From RGIG3528 sp045629005 (GTDB taxonomy: Bacteria > Bacillota > Clostridia > Lachnospirales > Lachnospiraceae), in contig JAZQQJ010000004.1 of the NCBI GenBank assembly GCA_045629005.1, positions 1 through 5,013 of the forward strand: 5,013 nucleotides of DNA, written 5' to 3'. The notes under the pieces were generated by a model. It searched no databases and had not been told where the DNA came from. It saw nothing but the letters and a program-made list of their open reading frames with translations. This document shows positions 1 to 5,013 of this stretch, piece by piece; positions within the stretch are counted from its first letter, which is position 1; each line of letters begins with the position of its first letter. The position numbers and the translations under genes are program-made.

Positions 1-425
1 CGGCAGGGGAAAAGTTACATAAAACGCCTGAAATCAGTGAAATATGTAACTTGCGCAAAGAATGTCAGGGGAAAAGTTACATAAAACGCCTGAAATCATT
101 GAAATATGTAACTTTCGCAAAGAATGTCAGGGGAAAAGTTACATAAATCACCTGAAATCATTGAAATATGTAACTTTCGCAAAGAATGTCAGGGGGGAAA
201 GTTACATAAAACGCCTGAAATCATTGAAATATGTAACTTTCGCAAAGAATGTCAGGGGAAAAGTTACATAAAACGCCTGAAATCAGTGAAATATGTAACT
301 TGTGCGAAGAATGTCAGGGGGGAAAGATACATAAATCACGGAAACTAAGCGAAATATGTAGCTTTTGAAAAAAAACGGCAGGGGGAAAGTTACATAAAAC
401 GCCTGAAATCATTGAAATATGTAAC
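1..425. repeat. Tandem array of seven 62-63 bp units, each with a long inverted repeat
   Basis: Units begin at 11, 73, 135, 198, 260, 323 and 386; bases 1-10 look like the tail of a further unit, so the array probably continues left of the window. Each unit has an arm AAAGTTACATA, about 21 intervening bases that include CGCCTGAAATCATT, a second arm TATGTAACTTT, then a tail CGCAAAGAATGTCAGGGG. The arms are exact reverse complements over 11 bp in the best copies (73-83 with 105-115) and over the 8-bp core GTTACATA/TATGTAAC in six of the seven. The units at 73 and 198 are identical over 62 bp. The unit at 323 is degenerate (GATACATA/TATGTAGC, A8 run). The last unit stops right after its second arm at 425. 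The array is not coding: the 62-bp period is not a multiple of three, so any open frame through it rotates through different peptides and lacks a supported start. Function unknown; candidates are a protein-binding array, a structured RNA or a palindromic repeat family. Confidence 0.95.
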
Positions 426-520
426 ACGGCTTCGGGTGACAACTTCGGTATTCGGCGAGGCAAATTTGAAATACTGAAAAGACACTGATTTTAGCATAGG
501 AAAAAGTAAAAAGGTTAAAT
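426..520. other. Intergenic spacer, no recognised element
   Basis: I see no gene, no convincing promoter and no terminator here. The only local pattern is TTCGG three times within 25 bases (431-435, 444-448, 451-455), followed by A-rich sequence with two TGAAA words at 467 and 475. It separates the 62-bp array from the 10-bp array. I checked it by eye for the conserved blocks of the c-di-GMP-I and c-di-GMP-II riboswitches, which often precede pilus genes in Clostridia, and did not find them. Confidence 0.6.
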
Positions 521-600
521 CAGGCTGAAACAATCTGAAACAGTCCGAAACTAGCTGAAACTAACTGAAATAAGCTGAAACAGGTCGAAGCGGGCTGAAA
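521..600. repeat. Eight degenerate 10-bp direct repeats, consensus CARGCTGAAA
   Basis: Cutting the sequence every 10 bases from 521 gives CAGGCTGAAA, CAATCTGAAA, CAGTCCGAAA, CTAGCTGAAA, CTAACTGAAA, TAAGCTGAAA, CAGGTCGAAG and CGGGCTGAAA. There are no insertions or deletions. GAA at unit positions 7-9 is invariant in all eight, and A at position 10 is kept in seven. Bases 601-605 (TAGGC) may be the start of a ninth unit. A period of 10 is close to one helical turn, so the short A-tracts and any protein contacts would lie on one face of the DNA. It ends about 65 bp upstream of the best promoter candidate for the pilus operon, so intrinsic curvature or repeated regulator binding are possible roles. 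Neither is shown by the sequence. Confidence 0.9.
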
Positions 601-665
601 TAGGCATATATTCTTAATTTTCTGCAAACATTCTAGAAAGCATTTAATAAGAATTCGCAAATCTA

Positions 666-694
666 ATGAAATATTGACAATCGTCTGATACAAT
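666..694 (+). promoter_or_regulatory. Candidate extended -10 housekeeping promoter for the pil operon
   Basis: A TG-n-TACAAT extended -10 element (TG at 686-687, hexamer 689-694, five of six matches to TATAAT) lies 17 bases after ATGAAA (666-671, four of six matches to TTGACA). Transcription would start near 701 and leave a leader of about 65 bases before pilB. A better -35 word, TTGACA at 674-679, has no good -10 at normal spacing. A second possible pair is CTGATA (685-690), 17 bases, TATAGT (708-713). The region 601-720 is AT-rich throughout, so chance matches are easy. Confidence 0.4.
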
Positions 695-719
695 CAACAA
701 ATGCAAATATAGTAAATTC

Positions 720-738
720 AAGGCTTTGAGGCCTTTTT
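720..738 (+). terminator. Weak hairpin plus T-run in the pilB leader (attenuator-like)
   Basis: AAGGC (720-724) and GCCTT (731-735) can pair around a 6-base loop, with TTT continuing to 738. The 5-bp stem is short for an intrinsic terminator. An overlapping small stem, TCAA (718-721) with TTGA (726-729), would be mutually exclusive with it. It lies between the candidate promoter and the pilB ribosome binding site, so it could partly attenuate transcription or be chance in AT-rich DNA. Confidence 0.25.
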
Positions 739-752
739 GGAAAAGAAAAACC

Positions 753-759
753 AGAGGTG
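753..759 (+). promoter_or_regulatory. Ribosome binding site that fixes the pilB start at 766
   Basis: AGAGGTG (753-759) matches the anti-Shine-Dalgarno complement and lies 6 bases before ATG at 766. The upstream in-frame GTG at 757-759 is part of this site and has no purine-rich site of its own at a usable distance. The longer reading that adds three residues is therefore unlikely. Confidence 0.75.
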
Positions 760-765
760 TGCAAG

Positions 766-2481
766 ATGGCTATTTTAAGAGAGAAAAAGAGATTCGGTGA
801 CATTCTTATTGCGGCAAGAGCAATTGACGAAAATCAGCTGATACAGGCTCTCGAAGAGCAGAAGAAAACTAAGCAGAAACTGGGTGCAACACTCGTACAG
901 CTTGGCATGATTACAGAGGGGCAGATTCGTGATGCTCTCCACAGCCAGCTTGGCTTCGATACAGTAGACTTAAGCGGACTCAGAATTTCTTCGGATGTCC
1001 TTAACCTCGTAAAAGACTCTACACTTCTTAAGCGATATACGGTTATGCCCTTTGAGTTTGACCGTTACGACGTAAACTACCTGAAGGTTGCTATGGCCGA
1101 TCCGATGGACTTTACGGCAATCGATGACCTCACAATGATTACGGGCCTTCAGATTAACCCCACGCTTTCAACGCCTACAGACATCATGGCTGCAATTGAC
1201 CGTTATTATGGTCATGCCGAGACACAGGCCGTTGCGGAAGCTTATGCGAAGGAAAGAAGTGAGACATGGGGCGATGATGAGAGCGTAGGAGATGAGGACG
1301 AATCAATTGAAAATGCTCCTATCGTTCTCCTCGTAAAGAAGATTATTGAGCAGGCTGTCAGAATGAGAGCCAGCGATATTCATATCGAACCCGCTGCAAA
1401 CAGAATCCGCGTACGTTATCGCATCGATGGTGTTTTGCAGGAGGCAGGTTCCTACCAGATTTCAATGCTTGCCGCAATCATCACACGTATCAAGATTATC
1501 GGCGGCATGGACATTTCTGAAAAGAGAAAACCGCAGGACGGTCGTATTACACAGGTTGTAGACCGTTTCGAGTATGATATCCGTGCTTCCGTGCTGCCTA
1601 CGGTGTTTGGTGAAAAAGTCGTAATGCGACTTACATCAAAGACAAATCTTACAAGAAGCAAAGCAGACCTTGGGCTTAACGAAGAAGAGCTGAAACGCTT
1701 TGATGCAATCTTCTCGAACCCGAACGGAATTATTCTTGTTACGGGTCCTACAGGTTCAGGTAAATCAACAACGCTTTATACGGCACTTTCTGAACTTAAT
1801 ACAGAAGGCGTAAACATTATAACGGTTGAGGACCCTGTCGAGGCAAACATCGACGGCATCAACCAGGTGCAGGTAAATACAAAAGCGGATATGACATTCG
1901 CATCGGCACTCCGTTCCATTCTCCGTCAGGACCCTGACATAATCATGATCGGAGAAATTCGTGACCAGGAAACAGCATCAATCGCTGTTACTGCATCAAT
2001 CACGGGACATCTCGTTGTAAGTACACTGCATACAAATTCAGCAGCTTCATCGCTTACACGACTTGAGAATATGGGCATCGAGAGCTATCTCCTTGCAGAT
2101 TCGACTGCCGGTGTTATTGCACAGAGACTTGCCAGAAGGCTTTGCTCCTGCAAGGTGTGCAGACAGGCATCATCGGAAGAAAAGAAGCTTCTTGGTGTAA
2201 GGCAGGATGAAAACCTCGAGATTTTTGACCGCAGAGGCTGCATACAATGTAACGAAACCGGATATAAGGGCAGAATCGGTGTATACGAGATAATGCCTAT
2301 TACACCTCGAATCAGAAACGTTATTTCGAATCATGGAACAACGGAAGAAATAGAGCGAATTGCCATTGATGAAGGCATGAGCACACTAAGAATGAGCTGT
2401 GCAAAGCTTGTAAGAGAAGGCGTTACTTCCATCGATGAGATGAGAAGAATTGTTTATGCAAATGATGAAGGAGCAAACTAG
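766..2481 (+). CDS. pilB: Type IV pilus extension ATPase PilB (GspE/PulE family) with MshEN-like N-terminus
   Basis: This 571-residue cytoplasmic hexameric ATPase is predicted to power pilin polymerisation through the platform protein PilC. Residues 1-150 resemble the MshEN/T2SSE-N domain, with two consecutive 24-residue motifs: R9..G11..L14..I20..L25..A28-L29..Q32, and K38-L39-G40..L43-V44..G47..I49..I54..A57-L58..Q61. An acidic linker spans about 166-182. The N2 segment starts near 185 and contains ASDIHIEP at 202-209. The ATPase core has Walker A GPTGSGKST at 327-335 (Lys333), the Asp box with TVEDPVE at 353-359, Walker B DPDIIMIGE at 389-397 (Glu397) and the His box TGHLVVSTLH at 413-422. 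A zinc-type four-cysteine site (C462, C465, C492, C495) marks it as an extension ATPase of the GspE/PilB type, not PilT; C460 is an extra cysteine. Length is usual for PilB. The start at 766 follows from the ribosome binding site at 753-759. It is first in the run pilB-pilT-pilC. I see no lesion. Confidence 0.96.
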   Translation: MAILREKKRFGDILIAARAIDENQLIQALEEQKKTKQKLGATLVQLGMITEGQIRDALHSQLGFDTVDLSGLRISSDVLNLVKDSTLLKRYTVMPFEFDRYDVNYLKVAMADPMDFTAIDDLTMITGLQINPTLSTPTDIMAAIDRYYGHAETQAVAEAYAKERSETWGDDESVGDEDESIENAPIVLLVKKIIEQAVRMRASDIHIEPAANRIRVRYRIDGVLQEAGSYQISMLAAIITRIKIIGGMDISEKRKPQDGRITQVVDRFEYDIRASVLPTVFGEKVVMRLTSKTNLTRSKADLGLNEEELKRFDAIFSNPNGIILVTGPTGSGKSTTLYTALSELNTEGVNIITVEDPVEANIDGINQVQVNTKADMTFASALRSILRQDPDIIMIGEIRDQETASIAVTASITGHLVVSTLHTNSAASSLTRLENMGIESYLLADSTAGVIAQRLARRLCSCKVCRQASSEEKKLLGVRQDENLEIFDRRGCIQCNETGYKGRIGVYEIMPITPRIRNVISNHGTTEEIERIAIDEGMSTLRMSCAKLVREGVTSIDEMRRIVYANDEGAN

Positions 2482-2486
2482 GAGGG
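2480..2486 (+). promoter_or_regulatory. pilT ribosome binding site overlapping the pilB stop codon
   Basis: AGGAGGG (2480-2486) begins inside the pilB TAG stop (2479-2481). The GGAGG core ends only 4 bases before the pilT ATG at 2490. The overlap suggests that translation of pilT is coupled to termination on pilB, which would help keep the two opposing motor ATPases in ratio. Confidence 0.75.
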
Positions 2487-2489
2487 AAC

Positions 2490-3557
2490 ATGTTAAGTGT
2501 AGATGAACTGTTAATTAGAGCCAATGAACTTCATGCATCGGACCTTCATCTGACGGTTGGTGTACCGCCTAAGGTACGTATTTACGGCGAACTCAGAAAC
2601 ATAAATGATAATCTTCCGCCTCTTTCGCCTTCTGATGTGAGACAGCTTGTATATGAAATCATTCCGGACAAGCTTAAAGGCAAGTTTGAGGAAGAAGGGG
2701 AACTGGACTTCTCACATTCAATTCCCAAGCAGGGACGTTTCAGAGTAAACGCATACAATCAGCGTGGCTCGGTAGCTGCAACAATACGACTTATCAGTGA
2801 AGAAATTCCTACTCCCGAAAGTCTTGGAGTACCGCAGTCTGTTGTTGACCTTATCCACAAGAAGAGAGGACTTGTCATAGTTACAGGCCCTACGGGTTCA
2901 GGTAAATCAACGACACTTGCATCACTCATTTCGATGATTGATGAGATGTACCAGTACAACATTATCACTCTGGAAGACCCTATCGAGTATTTACACAAGC
3001 ATAAAAAAAGTATTGTCAACCAGCGTGAAATCGGTACAGATACACACAGCTATGCGCAGGCATTGCGTGCGGCTCTCCGTGAGGACCCGGACGTAATCCT
3101 CGTTGGAGAAATGCGAGACCTCGATACAATTTCAACAGCAATTACGGCAGCTGAAACCGGACATCTCGTATTTTCAACACTTCATACAATAGGCGCTGCG
3201 TGCACCATCGACAGAATTATTGATGTATTCCCGCCTTACCAGCAGAATCAGATTCGCTCACAGCTCGCACTTGTGCTTGAAGGCGTCATTTCACAGCAGC
3301 TCCTTCCTACAACGAACGGAATGGGACGCCGTGCGGCTTTCGAAGTAATGCTTGGCACTCCTGCCATAAGAAATCTTATTCGTGAAGGAAAGACGCATAT
3401 GATTTCAGGTGTCATCCAGACAAGCAGAAAGCTTGGTATGAAGACTATGGACGATGCAATTTATGACCTCTACCTGAACCGTCAGGTTGATAAGGAACAG
3501 GCACTTGGTTATGCACAGGATGTGGCTGCATTGTCATCAAGAATGTTCGTCGGTTAA
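2490..3557 (+). CDS. pilT: Type IV pilus retraction ATPase PilT
   Basis: This 355-residue hexameric ATPase depolymerises the pilus and drives twitching motility or DNA-uptake-type retraction. The N-terminal PAS-like region carries ASDLHL at 16-21. The core has Walker A GPTGSGKST at 133-141 (Lys139), the Asp box with TLEDPIEYLH at 160-169, Walker B DPDVILVGE at 199-207 (Glu207) and the His box ETGHLVFSTLH at 222-232. The C-terminal AIRNLIRE motif at 292-299 is the hallmark of retraction ATPases and is intact. The four-cysteine zinc site of PilB is absent, as expected, and the length is typical of the family. The start at ATG 2490 has a strong Shine-Dalgarno site and gives the expected N-terminus. 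The gene follows pilB after 8 bases and precedes pilC after 11, so all three are very likely co-transcribed. Its presence implies a dynamic, retractile pilus and not a static secretion pseudopilus. Confidence 0.97.
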   Translation: MLSVDELLIRANELHASDLHLTVGVPPKVRIYGELRNINDNLPPLSPSDVRQLVYEIIPDKLKGKFEEEGELDFSHSIPKQGRFRVNAYNQRGSVAATIRLISEEIPTPESLGVPQSVVDLIHKKRGLVIVTGPTGSGKSTTLASLISMIDEMYQYNIITLEDPIEYLHKHKKSIVNQREIGTDTHSYAQALRAALREDPDVILVGEMRDLDTISTAITAAETGHLVFSTLHTIGAACTIDRIIDVFPPYQQNQIRSQLALVLEGVISQQLLPTTNGMGRRAAFEVMLGTPAIRNLIREGKTHMISGVIQTSRKLGMKTMDDAIYDLYLNRQVDKEQALGYAQDVAALSSRMFVG

Positions 3558-3568
3558 CGGGAGATAAA

Positions 3569-4786
3569 ATGGCAGATTTTGCATATTTAGCAGTAAATAA
3601 AGAGGGAAAGCAGGTCAAGGGCAGCATCAAGGCCAACAATGACATGGAGGCACGCCTGCAGCTAAGAAAAGACGGCCTCAGACCCATTTCCTTAAAAGAA
3701 CAGGGATTCCTGACGAGAGACATACAGATTGGCGGAGAGCAAAGGGTTAAGGTTCGTGATTTGTCCGTTTTCTGCCGACAGTTTGCATCGATACTCGCAG
3801 CGGGCGTTACGGTCGTGGATGCACTCCGAATGCTGTCCGACCAGACGGAAAACAAAACCTTAAGAAAGGCTTTGACGCTGACAAAGGAATCGGTACAGCA
3901 GGGCGCAACGCTTGCAGAGGCAATGAAACGAAGCCCGAAGGTGTTTGACGAAATGTTCATCAGCATGGTTGATGCGGGCGAACAGTCCGGTGCCTTGGAA
4001 CTCTGTGTAGACAGAATGGGCAAGCAGTACGAGAAGAGTGCGAAGCTCAGCGGACTGGTAAGAAACGCAATGATTTATCCTATAGCGGTTCTTGTCATTG
4101 CCCTTGGCGTAACGATTGTAATGTCACTTGTAGTTGTACCGAAGTTTGCAGAGATGTTTGAAAGCCTTGGAACAGAGCTGCCATTCACAACGCGCATTGT
4201 TGTAGGCTTCTCGGACTTCCTTCTTGAAAAATGGTGGTTGCTCGTAATTATTGTCGCGGCCCTGATCCTCGTTCTTAAGTGGTTCGGAACGACCACAAAA
4301 GGAAAGGTGGTTTACGGAAAGCTCGGCATAACGATACCGATTTTCGGAAAGCTCAATCAGAAGAGCCATTCGGCTAAGTTCTCTCGTGTCATGGCAACAC
4401 TTGTAAGCTCCGGCATGAGCATAACGGCAGCCATTGAGCTTGCTTCAAAGGCAATCAGTAACATTCTGTATACATACGCTTTACAGAAGGCAAAACAACA
4501 GGTGGAAGAAGGCATGCCGCTTTCGACACCAATAAGGCAGGCGGAAAAGCTTTTCCCTCCGATGGTTCATAACATGATTGCCATCGGCGAGGAAACAGGT
4601 AACCTCGAAAAGATGCTCGACAAGATAGCGGAGTATTACGAAGAGGAAACAGAAATTGCAACAAAGAACCTGACCGAACTTCTCCAGCCCCTCATCATCG
4701 TAGTCCTCGGCGGAATCATAGGATTCCTAGTAGTATCAATGTACCAGCCGATGATCTCAATGTACGGCAATTTAAACAACCTCTAA
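3569..4786 (+). CDS. pilC: Type IV pilus inner-membrane platform protein PilC (GspF family)
   Basis: This 405-residue polytopic membrane protein is the platform on which PilB and PilT act and through which pilins are inserted or removed. It has two repeated T2SSF cytoplasmic domains. The first runs from about 68 (CRQFASILAAGV) to 167 and the second from about 270 (KFSRVMATLVSSGM) to 370. Each ends in the same kind of helix: MVDAGEQSGALELCVDRM at 133-150 and MIAIGEETGNLEKMLDKI at 336-353. Predicted membrane helices lie at about 168-190, 222-240 and 374-392; three is normal for the family. Length is also normal. GGGAG (3559-3563) lies 5 bases before the ATG and 1 base after the pilT stop codon. 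I see no frameshift or truncation. A GspF of a type II secretion system is the alternative reading, but the adjacent pilT favours a pilus. Confidence 0.96.
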   Translation: MADFAYLAVNKEGKQVKGSIKANNDMEARLQLRKDGLRPISLKEQGFLTRDIQIGGEQRVKVRDLSVFCRQFASILAAGVTVVDALRMLSDQTENKTLRKALTLTKESVQQGATLAEAMKRSPKVFDEMFISMVDAGEQSGALELCVDRMGKQYEKSAKLSGLVRNAMIYPIAVLVIALGVTIVMSLVVVPKFAEMFESLGTELPFTTRIVVGFSDFLLEKWWLLVIIVAALILVLKWFGTTTKGKVVYGKLGITIPIFGKLNQKSHSAKFSRVMATLVSSGMSITAAIELASKAISNILYTYALQKAKQQVEEGMPLSTPIRQAEKLFPPMVHNMIAIGEETGNLEKMLDKIAEYYEEETEIATKNLTELLQPLIIVVLGGIIGFLVVSMYQPMISMYGNLNNL

Positions 4787-4821
4787 AGCAGGAAAAGTAT
4801 ACGAATGCTTTGGACAAAACA

Positions 4822-4877
4822 CCACACAACCTAACGTTCATAACTTCACCACGTGTGGGAACAGCGCGATGAAGTTA
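4822..4877 (+). ncRNA. Candidate pseudoknot-forming RNA leader between pilC and the prepilin gene
   Basis: Two perfect inverted repeats interleave here. CCACAC (4822-4827) pairs with GTGTGG (4853-4858), and TAACTTCA (4841-4848) pairs with TGAAGTTA (4870-4877). The order of arms is that of an H-type pseudoknot with connecting segments of 13, 4 and 11 bases. The 8-bp pair is the stronger signal; a 6-bp pair is expected by chance in a gap of this size. No T-run follows, so it is not an ordinary terminator. It lies in the 125-base gap (4787-4911), far longer than the 8- and 11-base gaps between the other genes, and ends 18 bases before the prepilin ribosome binding site. Possible roles are a regulatory leader, an mRNA-processing or stability element that lifts pilin expression above pilB/T/C, or an operator. 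I do not recognise a known riboswitch class. Confidence 0.4.
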
Positions 4878-4911
4878 AGATAAAAAACACTCACTAAAGG
4901 AGACTGAAATT

Positions 4912-5013
4912 ATGAAGAAATTAAACAAGAATAACAAAGGCTTTTCACTCGTAGAAATTATCGTAGTTATACTTATCATGGCAATCCTCACAGTAGCACT
5001 TGCTCCTCAGGTA
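4912..5013 (+). CDS. Type IV prepilin, 5' end only (cut by window)
   Basis: The first 34 codons of a pilin gene are present and the frame is open at the window end. The product begins with a short basic leader of 10 residues ending in NKG, followed by FSLVE. This is a class III (type IVa-like) prepilin signal: cleavage by the prepilin peptidase PilD after Gly10 would leave Phe1, with the conserved Glu at mature position 5. The hydrophobic alpha-1 segment runs from Ile6 to Ala21, with Pro22 at the expected helix-kink position, then Gln23 and Val24. AAAGGAG (4896-4902) lies 9 bases before the ATG. Its place directly after pilC and behind a long leader suggests a major pilin (pilA), but minor pilins share this N-terminus and the C-terminal domain is missing, so I leave the symbol blank. 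Confidence 0.93.
   Translation, partial: MKKLNKNNKGFSLVEIIVVILIMAILTVALAPQV

Noticed and set aside
62..348. Two overlapping short open frames (62-271 and 124-348) encoding repetitive lysine-rich peptides
   Set aside because: They are translations of the 62-bp tandem repeat. The period is not a multiple of three, so each passes through different peptide frames as it crosses units. The ATGs come from the repeat tail, without a consistent ribosome binding site.
1..425. CRISPR array
   Set aside because: The repeated unit is 62-63 bp and contiguous. The intervals between conserved arms are themselves repeated, so there are no unique spacers, and no cas gene is visible.
1..425. Integron attC array, suggested by GTT...AAC inverted arms
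   Set aside because: The arms GTTACAT and ATGTAAC do not fit the GTTRRRY / RYYYAAC core, because C and G fall where purine and pyrimidine are required. No gene cassettes lie between the units.
660..695. Flagellar/motility sigma factor (SigD-type) promoter at TCTGATAC
   Set aside because: The -10-like word matches GCCGATAA only partly, and there is no TAAA at the required 15-base spacing.
426..756. c-di-GMP riboswitch upstream of pilB
   Set aside because: I looked for the conserved blocks of both classes by eye and found none. Control by c-di-GMP, if any, is more likely at the protein level through the PilB N-terminus.
757..765. GTG start for pilB at 757
   Set aside because: This GTG is the 3' part of the AGAGGTG ribosome binding site, which is well spaced for ATG at 766. 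The three extra residues are not needed for the domain.
3003..3009. A7 tract in pilT as a phase-variation or slippage site
   Set aside because: It encodes Lys-Lys-Ser in a normal part of PilT. The frame is intact, and a seven-base run is unremarkable in AT-leaning genomes.
3445..4023. 192-codon minus-strand open frame overlapping the pilT end and pilC
   Set aside because: It lies antisense to two genes with full family motifs and looks like no known protein. It is a shadow of the coding strand, as are the shorter minus-strand frames at 1452-1661, 2759-3019, 4075-4296, 4124-4369 and 4455-4664.
4845..4860. ParB parS-like site around CACGTG (4850-4855)
   Set aside because: Only the central hexamer matches the parS palindrome. 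The flanks TTCAC and TGGGA do not match TGTTT and AAACA, and these bases are better explained by the GTGTGG arm of the inverted repeat.

Overview
The window carries the start of a chromosomal type IV pilus (T4P) operon, preceded by about 760 bases of non-coding, repeat-rich DNA. The organism is most likely an anaerobic Gram-positive of the class Clostridia, plausibly a Lachnospiraceae-type gut or rumen bacterium. This rests on strong A/G-rich Shine-Dalgarno sites, moderate base composition, the compact order pilB-pilT-pilC-prepilin, and a prepilin that reads KGFSLVE followed by A-P-Q at mature positions 21-23. The taxonomic call is inference from style; no marker gene is present.

Positions 1-425 hold a tandem array of seven 62-63 bp units, with the tail of an eighth at the left edge. 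Each unit carries a long inverted repeat (up to 11 bp per arm, core GTTACATA / TATGTAAC). The array stops exactly at the end of an inverted-repeat arm. Positions 426-520 hold nothing I recognise. Positions 521-600 hold a second, unrelated-looking repeat: eight degenerate 10-bp units ending in CTGAAA with no indels, so they are in phase with the DNA helix. Positions 601-765 are AT-rich and hold a candidate extended -10 promoter, a weak leader hairpin and the pilB ribosome binding site.

Positions 766-4786 hold three tightly packed plus-strand genes. pilB encodes the extension ATPase, with an N-terminal double motif resembling the c-di-GMP-binding MshEN domain. pilT encodes the retraction ATPase and pilC the inner-membrane platform protein. 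Intergenic gaps are 8-11 bases, and the pilT ribosome binding site overlaps the pilB stop codon. Together they form the motor of a retractile pilus: PilB drives subunit insertion through PilC, and PilT reverses it.

After pilC there is a 125-base gap with two interleaved inverted repeats (6 bp and 8 bp) in the order expected of an H-type RNA pseudoknot. The first 34 codons of a type IV prepilin gene follow, cut by the window end. The prepilin peptidase, the PilM/N/O alignment proteins and the minor pilins are not in the window. The most unusual content is the non-coding DNA: the hairpin array, the helix-phased 10-mers and the possible structured leader of the prepilin gene.
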